NCBI GenBank assembly: GCA_964528845.1
Contig: CAZGVE010000010.1
Coordinates: 1-64,000 of the forward strand
Direction of reading: 5' to 3'
Length of the DNA stretch: 64,000 bases
Origin: FEN-1191 sp964528845
GTDB lineage: Bacteria; Pseudomonadota; Gammaproteobacteria; Steroidobacterales; Steroidobacteraceae
The translations under genes were made by a program, and so were the position numbers. This document shows positions 52,622-61,839 of the stretch, piece by piece. The notes beneath the pieces were generated by a model. The model was not told where the DNA came from. It was given only the letters and a program-made list of their open reading frames with translations, and made no database searches. Every line of letters begins with the position of its first letter. Position 1 is the stretch's first letter.

Positions 52622-54605
52622 TCAGATCACGCGCTCGTTGCCGCCATCGACGGGCAGCTGCGCCCCGGTGGTCTTCGCGAACAGCGAACCACACATCTCA
52701 GCCGCAAGTTCTGCCACGTCGCGGCTGTGCACTTCGACCTTCAGCACGTTGTTGCACCGGTATTCGGCGACCGAGAGACCGTAGTGCCGCGCGCGCGCCG
52801 CGAGCACCTCCTCGCTCCACAACCCGGTATCGAACACCGCATTAGGATGCAGCGTGTTCACGCGGATGTGATCCGCGCCCCACTCGAGCGCCGCCACGCG
52901 CGCGAGCTGCGTCAGCGCGGCCTTCGATGCGGAGTAGGCGCCGGCCCCCGGACCCGGCGCCGGGACGTTCTTCGATCCGATCACGACGACGCGCCCGCCG
53001 CGAGGTGCGACTTTGAGCAGCGCATGGGCCTCGCGCAGCAGCGACAGGTTCGCATCGAGGTTCACCTGCATGACGCGCCGCCATTCCTCATCCGCCAGCA
53101 CTGCGAGCGGCCGGCCGGCGGGGAACACCCCGGCATTGAGCAGCAGCATGTCGAGCCCGCCGAAGGTGCGGACGCCCGCCTCCAGCGCCAGCCCGATCGC
53201 CGCCCCGTCGCGAACGTCGCAGCGCAGAGCCAGCACGTCCGCTCGCGCGAACAGCGTGCTGATGTCGGGATTCACATCCAGCGCGATCACCGCGGCGCCG
53301 CGCTGGAGCAGCGACTCGACGCAGGCCTTGCCGATCCCGGAGGCGGCGCCGGTTACCAGGGCCACCTCGCCGGCGAACGGGCGCGGCGCGCCCGCCTTGC
53401 GCAGCTTGGCCTGCTCTAGATCCCAGTACTCGACGTCGAACAGCTGTGCCTCCGGCAGCGCGCGATATCCCCCGAGCGCATTCGCGTCGAGGATGACCCG
53501 GATCGTGCGGCGGTAGATGTCCCGGGCGATCGCCGCTTCGCGCACCGTGCGGGCAGCGCAGCCGAGCCCGAAGCCCGGATCGAGCAGCACCCGCGGCGCC
53601 GGATCGAGCATGGTGGCGGGCGGCCGCGTGCGCGCGACGTGGCGCGCGAAATACTCGCGGTAGCGCTCGGCATAGGCCGCAACGTCGCGGCCGAGCATCG
53701 GAACGCGCTTGGTGCGGATCACATGATCCGGGGTCACGGGCCCCTGCTGCGAGAGCGCGACCACATCTGCACGCTGCGCGAACGCGATCGCCTCGGGGTC
53801 GGCGTGCGTCGCCAGGATCATGGGCGAGCCAGCATAGCGCGACAGCTCCAGCCGTAGCTGCGCGAGCTCCTGGCGGCTGACGGTCTCGGCACCGCCGGGT
53901 GCCGGCTCGCGCGCCTCCGGCGCCGACGGTGTGCGGTGACGCCCCAGGTAGTCCTCGGCACGCGCGACCAGCGCGATCATGCGCTCATAGGATTCGCGCG
54001 CGGTATCGCCGAACGAAAAGATGCCGTGGTTCAGCAGCACCATCCCCACGGTGCGGGCATGCGCCTGGCGCGGGTATTCGCGTGCACACAGGCGCGCCAG
54101 TTCGAACCCCGGCATCACATAGGGAATCACTACTACGTCATCCCCGTAGATTTCCCGTACGCGGCGTTCGCCGTCGACCGTGTTGGTCACTGCAAGCACG
54201 GCGTCGGCGTGCGTGTGGTCGACGTACCGATACGGCAGCAGCGCGTGCAGGATCGCTTCAACCGAGGGTGCGGGGGCGCCGGCGCGCAGCAGATGGGTGG
54301 CCAGTTCGCTGACCATCTGCGGATCGGACAGGGACTCGAGGCGGGCGAGCCGCTGCAGGTGATCCAGCCGCACCGGCGCAAATCCGGCCTCCGTGATCGT
54401 CGCCAGATCGGAGCCGCTGCCCTTGACATACAGTACGTCGATCGCGTCCCCGAGCACGTTGGTCTCGCGCAGCTTTACCGAGGTGTTGCCGCCCCCATGC
54501 AGCACCAGCGCCGGATCGCGGCCGAGCAGCTGCGAGCTGTAGACACGCAGGGCCAATTCGCCCGCATGGCGCGCCGCCTCGACATCGTTCCAGAGCCCCT
54601 TCAAT
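52622..54605 (-). CDS. Bifunctional class II aldolase/short-chain dehydrogenase
   Basis: A 661-residue fusion. The N-terminal class II aldolase/adducin domain has LVLHGGGNTSVK, the metal-site segment YVDHTHADAVLAVTN and LLNHGIFSFG. The C-terminal SDR domain (from about 415) has VALVTGAASGIGKAC, LLNAG, GSKN and the catalytic AYSASKAALTQ. It resembles rhamnulose-1-phosphate aldolase/lactaldehyde dehydrogenase fusions, but no rhamnose genes are nearby. Its operon with mtnP and mtnA suggests it cleaves methylthioribulose-1-phosphate (or deoxyribulose-1-phosphate) to DHAP and an aldehyde, which the SDR then converts. Start TTG 54605 follows GGAAGGGGGAG; an open frame extends upstream. Confidence 0.88.
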
Positions 54606-54790
54606 ACTCCCCCTTCCGGCCGCCCCACAGCGCCGGTCCGATCCTTACCGGCGGCTGATCCATAATGCCGGATGGACGGCGCGCAGACCATCCGGTCAAG
54701 CGGAACTCGCGCGGGCAATTGTCTGCGCCGCCGGCCCGCTTACGTTAGCCGCAGTGGATCTGCATCGTCCCGCTGCCTTAGGAGAGATAC

Positions 54791-55426
54791 ATGAGACTTG
54801 TGCGGGCGCTGTCTTGCGCGTTGGTCACCGTCCTCGCGGCGGGCGCCGCGGGCGGCCAGGAGCGGCTTGGACCGGTTGCCCCGGAGGCCTATACGCCCGA
54901 ACAGCAGCAGGTCGTGGCGCAGATCGCGATGGGGCCCCGAACCGAGATGTTCTCCCCGCTGCTGCCGATGCTGCGCAGCCCTGAGCTCGGCCTCGCGGCT
55001 GAGCGCTTCGGCGAGTACGTGTATTACAAGACCGCCTTCGACAAACGCATCTATGAACTGGCCGTGCTGCTGCTGGCCCGGCAGACGACCCAGCAGTACG
55101 AATGGCGGGTCCATTACCCGCTGGCCATCAAGGCGGGCATCAAGCCTGCGGACGCGGACGCGATTGCGGCCGGGCAACATCCGGCTCATCTGGCCGCGGA
55201 CGAGGCAATTGCCTATGATTTCATCGTCGAACTGTACGAGCGGAACGCGGTCGCCGACGCCACCTACTCGAAATTCGCAGGCGCGTTCGGAGAACGCGGC
55301 GTCGTGGACCTGATAGGGCTGCTGGGCTACTACAATACGATCGCACTGATGATGAACGTGAATCGCACTCCCCTCAATCCCGGCACCACGCCGCTGCTGG
55401 CGCCGTTGGCGCATCCGCTGCCGTGA
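54791..55426 (+). CDS. Secreted carboxymuconolactone-decarboxylase-family protein
   Basis: A 211-residue protein with signal peptide (LVRALSCALVTVLAAGAAGGQ). The AhpD/CMD helical fold shows FDKRIYELAVLLLARQTTQQYEW and HYPLAIKAGI. The usual CxxC of AhpD is absent, so peroxidase activity is unlikely. A strong AGGAGA precedes the ATG. The stop codon lies in a tandem 21-bp duplication. It is 40 bp upstream of the 2-hydroxyacid dehydrogenase on the same strand. Confidence 0.8.
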   Translation: MRLVRALSCALVTVLAAGAAGGQERLGPVAPEAYTPEQQQVVAQIAMGPRTEMFSPLLPMLRSPELGLAAERFGEYVYYKTAFDKRIYELAVLLLARQTTQQYEWRVHYPLAIKAGIKPADADAIAAGQHPAHLAADEAIAYDFIVELYERNAVADATYSKFAGAFGERGVVDLIGLLGYYNTIALMMNVNRTPLNPGTTPLLAPLAHPLP

Positions 55427-55450
55427 GCGGCGCATCCGCTGCCCTGAGCG
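55409..55450. repeat. Tandem 21-bp duplication across a stop codon
   Basis: GCGCATCCGCTGCCGTGAGCG (55409-55429) is repeated at 55430-55450 with one base changed. The first copy contains the CMD-gene TGA (55424-55426); the second lies in the short gap before the next gene. It looks like recent replication slippage. Confidence 0.85.
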
Positions 55451-55466
55451 TGGAGCTGTCCTGAAC

Positions 55467-56405
55467 ATGCGTGCGCAGATCCTGCAACTCGGCAGTTTCC
55501 TGCCAGCGCTCGAACACGAGCTGCAGCAGCGGTTCCACGTACATCGCTGGCCGGACGACGAACCGCAGGAGGCCTGGCTCGCAGAGCACGCCGCCGCGGT
55601 GCGCGGCCTGGTGACTGGCGCCAACCTCGGGGTCCGCAATGCGCTCATCGCGCGGCTGCCGGCGCTCGGCATCGTCGCCATCAATGGCGTCGGCTTCGAC
55701 CGGGTCGACCTGCCATTCGCGCGCGAACGCGGCATCCGGGTCACGAACACGCCGGACGTGCTGACCGACGACGTGGCCGACCTCGCGCTCGGGCTGATCA
55801 TCGGCCTGCTGCGTGACGTGCCGGCTGCCGACCGCTACGTGCGGGACGGCCACTGGCTTAGCGGTCCGATGCCTCTCGGGCGCAAGGTTTCGGGCCGGCG
55901 TTTCGGCATCATCGGTCTTGGCCGCATCGGGCGCGCGATCGCCGCGCGCCTGGAAGTACTCGGGCCGATAGCGTACAGCGCGAGCGGCCCGAAGGCCGGT
56001 CAGGAGCGCTACCGGTACGTGGCGGACCCGCTCGAACTCGCCCGTGACAGCGACGTGCTCGTGCTCGCGGCGTCGGTGACGGCCTCCAGCCGGCGCCTGG
56101 TGGGCCGCGCACTGCTCGATGCGCTGGGGCCTGAGGGCTACCTGGTCAACATCGCACGTGGCACGCTGATCGATCAGCAGGAGCTTATATCGGCCTTGCA
56201 GCAACGCCGCATCGCCGGCGCAGCGCTGGACGTCTACGACGATGAACCGAAGGTCCCCGATGCGCTGCGAGCGCTTCCCAACGTCGTGCTGACCCCGCAC
56301 ATCGGCAGCGCTACCCATGAAACGCGGGCCGGCATGGCCCGTATGGTGCTCGCGAGCCTCGATGCGTTCTTCGCCGGCGCGCAGGTGCCGAACGCGCTGA
56401 CCTGA
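55467..56405 (+). CDS. D-isomer-specific 2-hydroxyacid dehydrogenase
   Basis: A 312-residue NAD(P) dehydrogenase (GhrB/hydroxypyruvate-reductase-like). FGIIGLGRIGRAIAARLE is the nucleotide motif. The catalytic Arg is in VNIARGTLID, Glu in DVYDDEPKVP and His in TPHIGSATHE. It reduces glyoxylate, hydroxypyruvate or similar 2-oxoacids. It follows the CMD gene, and its stop is 5 bp from the convergent DUF1080 stop. Confidence 0.9.
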   Translation: MRAQILQLGSFLPALEHELQQRFHVHRWPDDEPQEAWLAEHAAAVRGLVTGANLGVRNALIARLPALGIVAINGVGFDRVDLPFARERGIRVTNTPDVLTDDVADLALGLIIGLLRDVPAADRYVRDGHWLSGPMPLGRKVSGRRFGIIGLGRIGRAIAARLEVLGPIAYSASGPKAGQERYRYVADPLELARDSDVLVLAASVTASSRRLVGRALLDALGPEGYLVNIARGTLIDQQELISALQQRRIAGAALDVYDDEPKVPDALRALPNVVLTPHIGSATHETRAGMARMVLASLDAFFAGAQVPNALT

Positions 56406-56410
56406 ACGGA

Positions 56411-57019
56411 CTATGGCAGGGGCCGGACCTGCACGCGGCGCCACTTGACGATGCCGCCGCCGCCCCACTGCAGCGCGATCGGACCGCGGTGATACGTGGC
56501 ATCGTCGAGCACGACGGTCTGCCTGCCGTCCATCAGCACGCGCATGTGGGTGCCCTGCGCGGTGATGTCGAAGGTGCTCCATTTGTTGCCGGCCTTCGGC
56601 ACCGGGTCGACCTTGGCAAACAATGCGATCGCGCCGGTCGCATAGTACGGGACCCGGTACGTGTCCCAGATGTTCATCTCGTAACAGTTGCGGGCACTGA
56701 TTGAAGCGGGATCCGAGCAGCGGAAGAACACGCCGCTGTTGGTGTCGGGCGTCACCCATACCTCGGCGCGGATTTCGACGTCGGTGTAAGACTGCTTCGA
56801 GACCAGATAGGTGCTGCCCGGCACCTTGCTCGCGTCTGCCACCACGGCACCATCCTCGATGCGCCAGTTGTCCTCGCCGACCCGCGCCCAATTCGACAGG
56901 GTTTCCGGGTGCCTGCCGTCGAACAGCGTGACCCAGCCTGAATCGCGTGTGGTGGTGCAGCCGCACAGTGTGGTGCCCAGCAACGCGGTTGCGAGCACCG
57001 CCAGTTCACGCGGTTGCAT
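56411..57019 (-). CDS. DUF1080 (3-keto-disaccharide hydrolase-like) lipoprotein
   Basis: A 202-residue protein. The N-terminus has a lipobox (TTLCGC). The concanavalin-like DUF1080 fold shows GWVTLFDGRHPETLSNW, WRIEDGAVVAD, EIRAEVWVTPDTNSGVFFRC, YEMNIWDT and GPIALQWGGGGIVKWRRVQV. Family members act on keto-glycosides. It starts 6 bp after the MBL-fold gene and shares its operon. Confidence 0.87.
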   Translation of the reverse strand: MQPRELAVLATALLGTTLCGCTTTRDSGWVTLFDGRHPETLSNWARVGEDNWRIEDGAVVADASKVPGSTYLVSKQSYTDVEIRAEVWVTPDTNSGVFFRCSDPASISARNCYEMNIWDTYRVPYYATGAIALFAKVDPVPKAGNKWSTFDITAQGTHMRVLMDGRQTVVLDDATYHRGPIALQWGGGGIVKWRRVQVRPLP

Positions 57020-57025
57020 CGCTCG

Positions 57026-58687
57026 TCAGTAGCGGTGCGTGAGCACCGGACAGCCGGGAATCGGGACCTCAAGCGTCTGCTGCCGTGCACACCGCTCGCG
57101 CAGGCCCTGCACGCCGGCCTTGATGAAATCGATGGTCTGCTGCTGCGTCATCGGCGGAAAGTGGATCGGCAGCACCTCACGGACATCCAGCTTGTAGTAC
57201 TCGATGTCATCCATGTAGTTGTCCGCCCATGGCTGGTAGTCGCGCGCGGCGAACGCCACATCGGCATCCGACAGCACCTTCTGGGCGGGTGCGTATGCGA
57301 ACAGGCCGTCGGCCATGTGCGAGTTGGTGCGGGCCCAGTACACATCGACCGTCATCATCGAATCGGACAGTCGCAGGTGTTCGTCCACCGGAATGAATTT
57401 CAGCGGCATCGGATGCTGGCTGAGGGCGTCCGGGAAATCAGGCGCCAGGTGCGAGGTCATGTCGTGAATGATCAGCTCGTTCTCGCGCCGCGCGATCACC
57501 GCCAGGCCCTCGGCTACCGCCACCCGGATGCCGTCGATGTGATCGGTGTGCGCGTGCGAAGTGATCAGCATCGTCGGGACCTTGCCCGGCACCAGCGTCT
57601 TGGCGGTATCGATGATGGCCTTGGCCATCAACTTGCTGTTGAGCTCGAAGATCACGAGGTGATCGGCGAATTCGTACACGGTGGAACCCTGTGGCGCGGC
57701 ACGGTTGTCGGTAACCGGTCCGCCGGCGAGATACCAGATGTGATCGGCGATCTTGGTCACCGTGACTGGCGAGGCCTGCGGCACGTCCGGCATCGCGCGC
57801 ACCGCAGCCGAGGCCTCGAGGTCAGGTATCGGACCGTCGATCTGGTAGCCGTCGACTGCGATCTGCAGCTCGCTGATGTTGCGCCAGTCGGTCTTCGTGT
57901 TGTAGCTCGTCGGCAGCAGCAGCCCCTGGTAAGGCTCGTAGCCCTCCAGGTAGGTCGTGAAGGTGAACTCGCCGAAGGTGTTGTGCGGATTGTTCCAGCG
58001 GATCCAGGCTGGCAAGTGCGTGCTCGCGGACAGCGCCAGCGTGAACTTGTCGCCCTGGCGCAGCGTCACGTCGAACACCTGCTGAGGTCCCTGGATCCCC
58101 GCTTCGCTGCGCACTGCGCTGAGGCTGGTCGATGGATCGAGTGCCGCGCGCACCAGCGCGACCGGATTGTTGAGCATCCACATGCGCCGCATGTGCACGC
58201 CATCGACATACCAGGCACTCGCGTCCCAGCGCTGAACGCGGTGCGCCTTGCCCTCCGGACTCACGTCGAAGGCGACATCGCCGTCGAGTACCAGGTTGAA
58301 CGGTTGCCACAGCGTCGGGGCCGCCCGTGCGAACGTGAACAGCATGTCGCGGCGCTCCGCCTGCTGGAAACGGTCGTGCTCGAGGTCGTAGACGCGCCGC
58401 AGATCGTTGGCGGCGAGGTAGCGCTGCACCGCCACCGGTGATGCGGTCACATTGCCACCGCCGAACTGGTAGGCCCACATGCCGTAGCCGATCAGCGTGA
58501 TGTTGCGGACCGCGCGCACCCGGTCCAGTCCGCCGAGCGCCTCTGCGGCCGCGGCAATCACCGGGCGGTCCTTGGCGGCGTCAGTGTCGGCGGCCCGGCT
58601 CCGCGCCGGTGCCAGCGTGAGCAGCACCAGCAGCACCAGCGCGCCTGCCGCGCCTGGCCAGATAGTCCTGTCCCGCCTTCCCTTCAT
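57026..58687 (-). CDS. Large secreted metallo-beta-lactamase-fold hydrolase
   Basis: A 553-residue protein with signal peptide (ALVLLVLLTLAPARSRA). A beta-rich N-terminal domain (about 40-300, starting AAAEALGGLDRVRAVRNITL) resembles an outer-membrane-lipoprotein-sorting-like fold. The MBL domain has the metal motif SHAHTDHIDG, NSHMADGLFAYAP, LSDADVAF and PIHFPPM at the C-terminus. Substrate unknown. The ATG lies within a large hairpin (58670-58720), and a C8 tract sits 35 bp upstream. It is 58 bp after the TonB receptor and 6 bp before DUF1080. Confidence 0.85.
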   Translation of the reverse strand: MKGRRDRTIWPGAAGALVLLVLLTLAPARSRAADTDAAKDRPVIAAAAEALGGLDRVRAVRNITLIGYGMWAYQFGGGNVTASPVAVQRYLAANDLRRVYDLEHDRFQQAERRDMLFTFARAAPTLWQPFNLVLDGDVAFDVSPEGKAHRVQRWDASAWYVDGVHMRRMWMLNNPVALVRAALDPSTSLSAVRSEAGIQGPQQVFDVTLRQGDKFTLALSASTHLPAWIRWNNPHNTFGEFTFTTYLEGYEPYQGLLLPTSYNTKTDWRNISELQIAVDGYQIDGPIPDLEASAAVRAMPDVPQASPVTVTKIADHIWYLAGGPVTDNRAAPQGSTVYEFADHLVIFELNSKLMAKAIIDTAKTLVPGKVPTMLITSHAHTDHIDGIRVAVAEGLAVIARRENELIIHDMTSHLAPDFPDALSQHPMPLKFIPVDEHLRLSDSMMTVDVYWARTNSHMADGLFAYAPAQKVLSDADVAFAARDYQPWADNYMDDIEYYKLDVREVLPIHFPPMTQQQTIDFIKAGVQGLRERCARQQTLEVPIPGCPVLTHRY

Positions 58688-58720
58688 GAGGCAGCTTGAC
58701 TCATGTCAGGAAAGCGGGAC
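58670..58720 (-). promoter_or_regulatory. Long hairpin sequestering the MBL start codon
   Basis: On the minus-strand RNA the 12-nt arms GUCCCGCUUUCC (58720-58709) and GGAAGGCGGGAC (58681-58670) pair completely (one G-U). Inside, after a 3x3 internal loop, CAUGAG pairs with CUCAUG around a 9-nt loop. The start AUG (58687-58685) lies in the inner 3' arm. The structure could block ribosome access, act as a stability element after the receptor gene, or cause attenuation. A run of eight C lies just upstream (58722-58729). Confidence 0.6.
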
Positions 58721-58745
58721 AGGGGGGGGACGAATCGGTCCTCGG

Positions 58746-61127
58746 TCACTTGAACATGTAGTTGAACGTGATCCCGAACATGCGACGGATACCGACCGTC
58801 GCGGCGCTCAGGTTGCCGAGCGGCGGAATGTTGTAGCCGCCCAGCACGTAGTACTTGTCGGTCAGATTGGTGCCGTAGAGCCGCGCGGTCCAGTGCTCGT
58901 CGGACGGCTGATACAGGATGCTCGCGCTCAGCAGGCCGTACGAAGGGATGTAGATCGAGCTGCTGTCCACGCCGGTGTTGGCCCAGCTGGTCCAGCCTTC
59001 ATCGGCGCGCAGCGTGACGCTGCCCCCAATCGCCAGCGGTATCTCGTACTGCGCACCGAGCGTCGCGGACTCCTTCGGAGCATACGGGAACGGGGTCCCC
59101 GAGGTGATGCCGCTGCTCGCCGGCACGACGGTCAGCTGCGATGCCAGGTAGCCCAGCCCGAGGTTCACGCTGAACTGCTTCGAGGCCACCCACTGCGACT
59201 CGACCTCGACGCCGCGCGCGACGCCCTTGCCGCCGTTCGCGGTCACGGATTGAAAGTTGATGTCCTCCGTGACCTGCACGTTGTCATAGGCGTTGTAGAA
59301 CGCGGAGGCGTTGAACAGCAGCGTCTTGTCGAACAGTTCCGAGCGCAGGCCAACTTCGTAGTTCTTCAGCGTTTCCGGCGAATAGGGGTCGATGGAGAAA
59401 TTGGGAGACTGCCCGACCTGGGTGCCGCCGCCCTGGTTGAAGCCCTGCGAGTAGGTCACGTAGGTCATGATCGAGGGCGTCCAGTTGTACTGCGCCGAGA
59501 AACGCGGCGATGTATTGGTGAACGTCAGGTTGACGTCGGCCTGCAGCTGTCCGGCCCTGAGGCTGGTCGAGGGCACGCAGCACACGTTCGGGATCGGGTC
59601 AGCGGGTGTATAGCCCTGCGTGTCGTTGTAGTCCTTGTTCCAGCGCACGCCCGCGGTCAGCGCGAGTCCCGGTGCAAAGGCCGGCTTCCAGGTCCACTCG
59701 GTGTATCCGGCGATGCCGTGGATGCGGTAATAGGTCAGCTGGTCCGGATCGGATGGCCCGAACTGCGCGACGGTACCGGGCGGCAGGCCGATCGCGGCGT
59801 TGGCCGCGGCGTTGTCGGCCGGATTCACCGACAGCTTCAGTTCGTTGAGGAACCAGTTGTTGCGGCGGAAATCGCGATAATCCTTGTAGTAATACACGCC
59901 GGTGGTGCCGCTCAGCTGGTCGCTGTTGAACAGCAGCTGGCCTTCGCCGGTGGTCTCGAAGATCACGTTCGTGTTCTCGCCCTCGAACATGTTGACGCCG
60001 GCGGTGGCAAAGTCCTCGAAGTGCTCGCTGTACACCGCACGATAGCTGCCGATGCCCTTGAGGGCCCAGTTGCTGTTGAACTCGAGGTTCGCGATCGTCG
60101 TGTAGTTGGTCGAGTCCGTGAACATCTCCGGACCCTGATAGTTGGACGCCGTCTTCCACTGCTCGCTCTGGGCGTAGACAATCGAGGTCGGCACGGCCAG
60201 CTGCGGCGCACCGTGCGTGGCAGCGCCGTTGTAGGTGCAGGCCGGGCCTGGATGGTTGCCGGCCGACGGAATCGGCGCGCACGAGAAGCTCAGGTTCTGC
60301 AGCGTTGCGGCATTGCCGTTGGTGCCGATGTTGTCCTGCTCGAGGATGAAGCGCAGGTTGAACTTGTCGTTCGGCCGGAACAGTACGTCGGCCCGCGCGA
60401 TCGTATTGTCCTCGCTGCCGAACACGGCATTGACTGTCGTACTGGGCAGGTAGCCGCCGCGCGTGTTGCGCGCGAGCGTGAGCTTGGTGTAGATCCCGTC
60501 GCCCAGGGGCAGATCGGCCGCCGCGGATACGTTGAAGCGGCCATAATCGCCGACGGTCGCGGAACCTATCAGCCGAAAGTGGTCCGCCGGCTCGGCGGTC
60601 ACATACTGCACGGCGCCCGCCAGGCTGTTCTTGCCGAACAGGGTGCCCTGCGGGCCGCGCAGCACCTCGACGCGTTCCATCTCGACCAGGTCACCCAGGA
60701 ATCCGAAACCTTCCTGGTGAGCGACCCCGTCGATATAGACGCCGACGTTCGGCAGGCCGCGGATGCGGAAGCTGGCCTGCTCGAGACCGAAGAAGGTGCT
60801 CGGCGCCGGCGCAAAATTGACGATCGCGTGATTCAGGCCCTCGGTGGTCGTGATGTTGCGCACGGCGAGATCTTCGGCGCCGAGGCTCTCGATCGAGATC
60901 GGCACTTCCTGCAGGTCCTCCGAACGACGTCGCGCCGTGACCACCACTTCTTCCAGGGTGCCAGTGCTTTCAGGGGAGGCGGCGGAGGCGGTCTGCGCTG
61001 CGGACGAAGTCGCGGCCGGATCGGCGGCAACTGCCGCGCTCGCCCCTGCACACCACATCGCGGCCCCGAGTATCACGGCCGCGCCGAGTACCTGAATGGT
61101 CGGCGCACAGTTCTTGATCTGTCGCAT
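58746..61127 (-). CDS. TonB-dependent outer-membrane receptor
   Basis: A 793-residue receptor with signal peptide (VLGAAVILGAAMWCAGASAA). The plug domain has EEVVVTARRRSEDLQEVPISI (TonB-box-like start), RGPQGTLFGKNSLAGAVQYV and IYIDG-type VYIDGVAH. The barrel ends in the C-terminal aromatic FGITFNYMFK. Length and plug resemble siderophore/carbohydrate receptors of the IroN/FyuA-like TBDR group common in Steroidobacter-type bacteria. ATG 61127 follows GGGGGAA. It is downstream of two sigma factors, with a tandem 17-bp repeat in between; MBL and DUF1080 genes follow. Confidence 0.92.
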   Translation of the reverse strand: MRQIKNCAPTIQVLGAAVILGAAMWCAGASAAVAADPAATSSAAQTASAASPESTGTLEEVVVTARRRSEDLQEVPISIESLGAEDLAVRNITTTEGLNHAIVNFAPAPSTFFGLEQASFRIRGLPNVGVYIDGVAHQEGFGFLGDLVEMERVEVLRGPQGTLFGKNSLAGAVQYVTAEPADHFRLIGSATVGDYGRFNVSAAADLPLGDGIYTKLTLARNTRGGYLPSTTVNAVFGSEDNTIARADVLFRPNDKFNLRFILEQDNIGTNGNAATLQNLSFSCAPIPSAGNHPGPACTYNGAATHGAPQLAVPTSIVYAQSEQWKTASNYQGPEMFTDSTNYTTIANLEFNSNWALKGIGSYRAVYSEHFEDFATAGVNMFEGENTNVIFETTGEGQLLFNSDQLSGTTGVYYYKDYRDFRRNNWFLNELKLSVNPADNAAANAAIGLPPGTVAQFGPSDPDQLTYYRIHGIAGYTEWTWKPAFAPGLALTAGVRWNKDYNDTQGYTPADPIPNVCCVPSTSLRAGQLQADVNLTFTNTSPRFSAQYNWTPSIMTYVTYSQGFNQGGGTQVGQSPNFSIDPYSPETLKNYEVGLRSELFDKTLLFNASAFYNAYDNVQVTEDINFQSVTANGGKGVARGVEVESQWVASKQFSVNLGLGYLASQLTVVPASSGITSGTPFPYAPKESATLGAQYEIPLAIGGSVTLRADEGWTSWANTGVDSSSIYIPSYGLLSASILYQPSDEHWTARLYGTNLTDKYYVLGGYNIPPLGNLSAATVGIRRMFGITFNYMFK

Positions 61128-61147
61128 GTCGAATTCCCCCACTCGTT

Positions 61148-61181
61148 CAGACAGCATTCCGGATCAGACAGCAATCCGGAT
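61148..61181. repeat. Tandem 17-bp repeat upstream of the TonB receptor
   Basis: CAGACAGCATTCCGGAT (61148-61164) and CAGACAGCAATCCGGAT (61165-61181) differ at one base and lie 21-54 bp before the receptor ATG. Each contains TCCGGA. Two phased copies upstream of a regulated gene suggest an operator. Confidence 0.75.
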
Positions 61182-61281
61182 GCCGCTGTTGGTTACTACG
61201 CACTGCCGGGATAAATCCTCAGCAACACGAGATTACTGTCAATGCGCGGTCGCTTCCACCTGTTGCGTTTGCGAGACAACT

Positions 61282-61839
61282 TCAGTTGTCCCGTGATCGC
61301 GCAGCCAAAGTGTCCGGTCCCCCGGTGAACCGCGACAGGTGCGTCATCGCGCGCACCAGGTGCTTCTCGACCGAGCTTACTGATATCCCCAATTCGCGCG
61401 CGATCTCGGCATGCTTCATCTGTTCGAGCCGGCAGCGCAATAGCACCTCGCGCGTGCGGTGCCCAAGTTCCTGCACCGCACCGAGGACACGGTTGAGTTC
61501 CTGCTGCGCGCCGACCAGGCGCTCCGGCGAGAAGCCGTCGCTGACGGCGAGCGCCGATTGCTCGTCCCAGGGCACACAGTTGCCGTGCGCAACGAGCCTG
61601 CGGCCCCGATCGCGCCAGCGGTTCACGGCAATCCGGAAGATGTAGCCGCTGGCACGGGCCGGTGACAGGGATTCGCTGTGCGCGAGTGCGCGCACGACGA
61701 CGTCCTGTGCCAGGTCTTCGGCTTCTGCGGCATTGCGGCACCGGCGCCTGAAGAAGGCCACGAGCGCGGGACGCATCTGTGCCACCAGGAATGCGTTCGA
61801 CGGCGGTGTCCCGCGATCGATTGCGGCGGCGAATGCCAT
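61282..61839 (-). CDS. ECF-type RNA polymerase sigma factor (second of a pair)
   Basis: A 185-residue factor. Region 2 has MRPALVAFFRRRCRNAAEAEDLAQDVVVRAL and YIFRIAVNRWRDRGRR; region 4 has ELGHRTREVLLRCRLEQMKHAEIARELGISVSSVEKHLVRAM. This is the FecI-like group. ATG 61839 overlaps the stop of the first sigma gene (TGATG). No FecR-type anti-sigma gene is nearby. It probably activates the TonB receptor operon 154 bp downstream. Confidence 0.88.
   Translation of the reverse strand: MAFAAAIDRGTPPSNAFLVAQMRPALVAFFRRRCRNAAEAEDLAQDVVVRALAHSESLSPARASGYIFRIAVNRWRDRGRRLVAHGNCVPWDEQSALAVSDGFSPERLVGAQQELNRVLGAVQELGHRTREVLLRCRLEQMKHAEIARELGISVSSVEKHLVRAMTHLSRFTGGPDTLAARSRDN

Noticed and set aside
58497..61214. 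A 905-codon open frame on the plus strand
   Set aside because: It lies antisense to the TonB receptor and MBL genes, has no recognisable domain, and its composition is that of a GC-rich shadow frame.
61275..61290. GACAACT-TC-AGTTGTC inverted repeat as a terminator after the sigma pair
   Set aside because: A two-base loop and no T-run make an intrinsic terminator unlikely; it overlaps the stop codon and may be chance.
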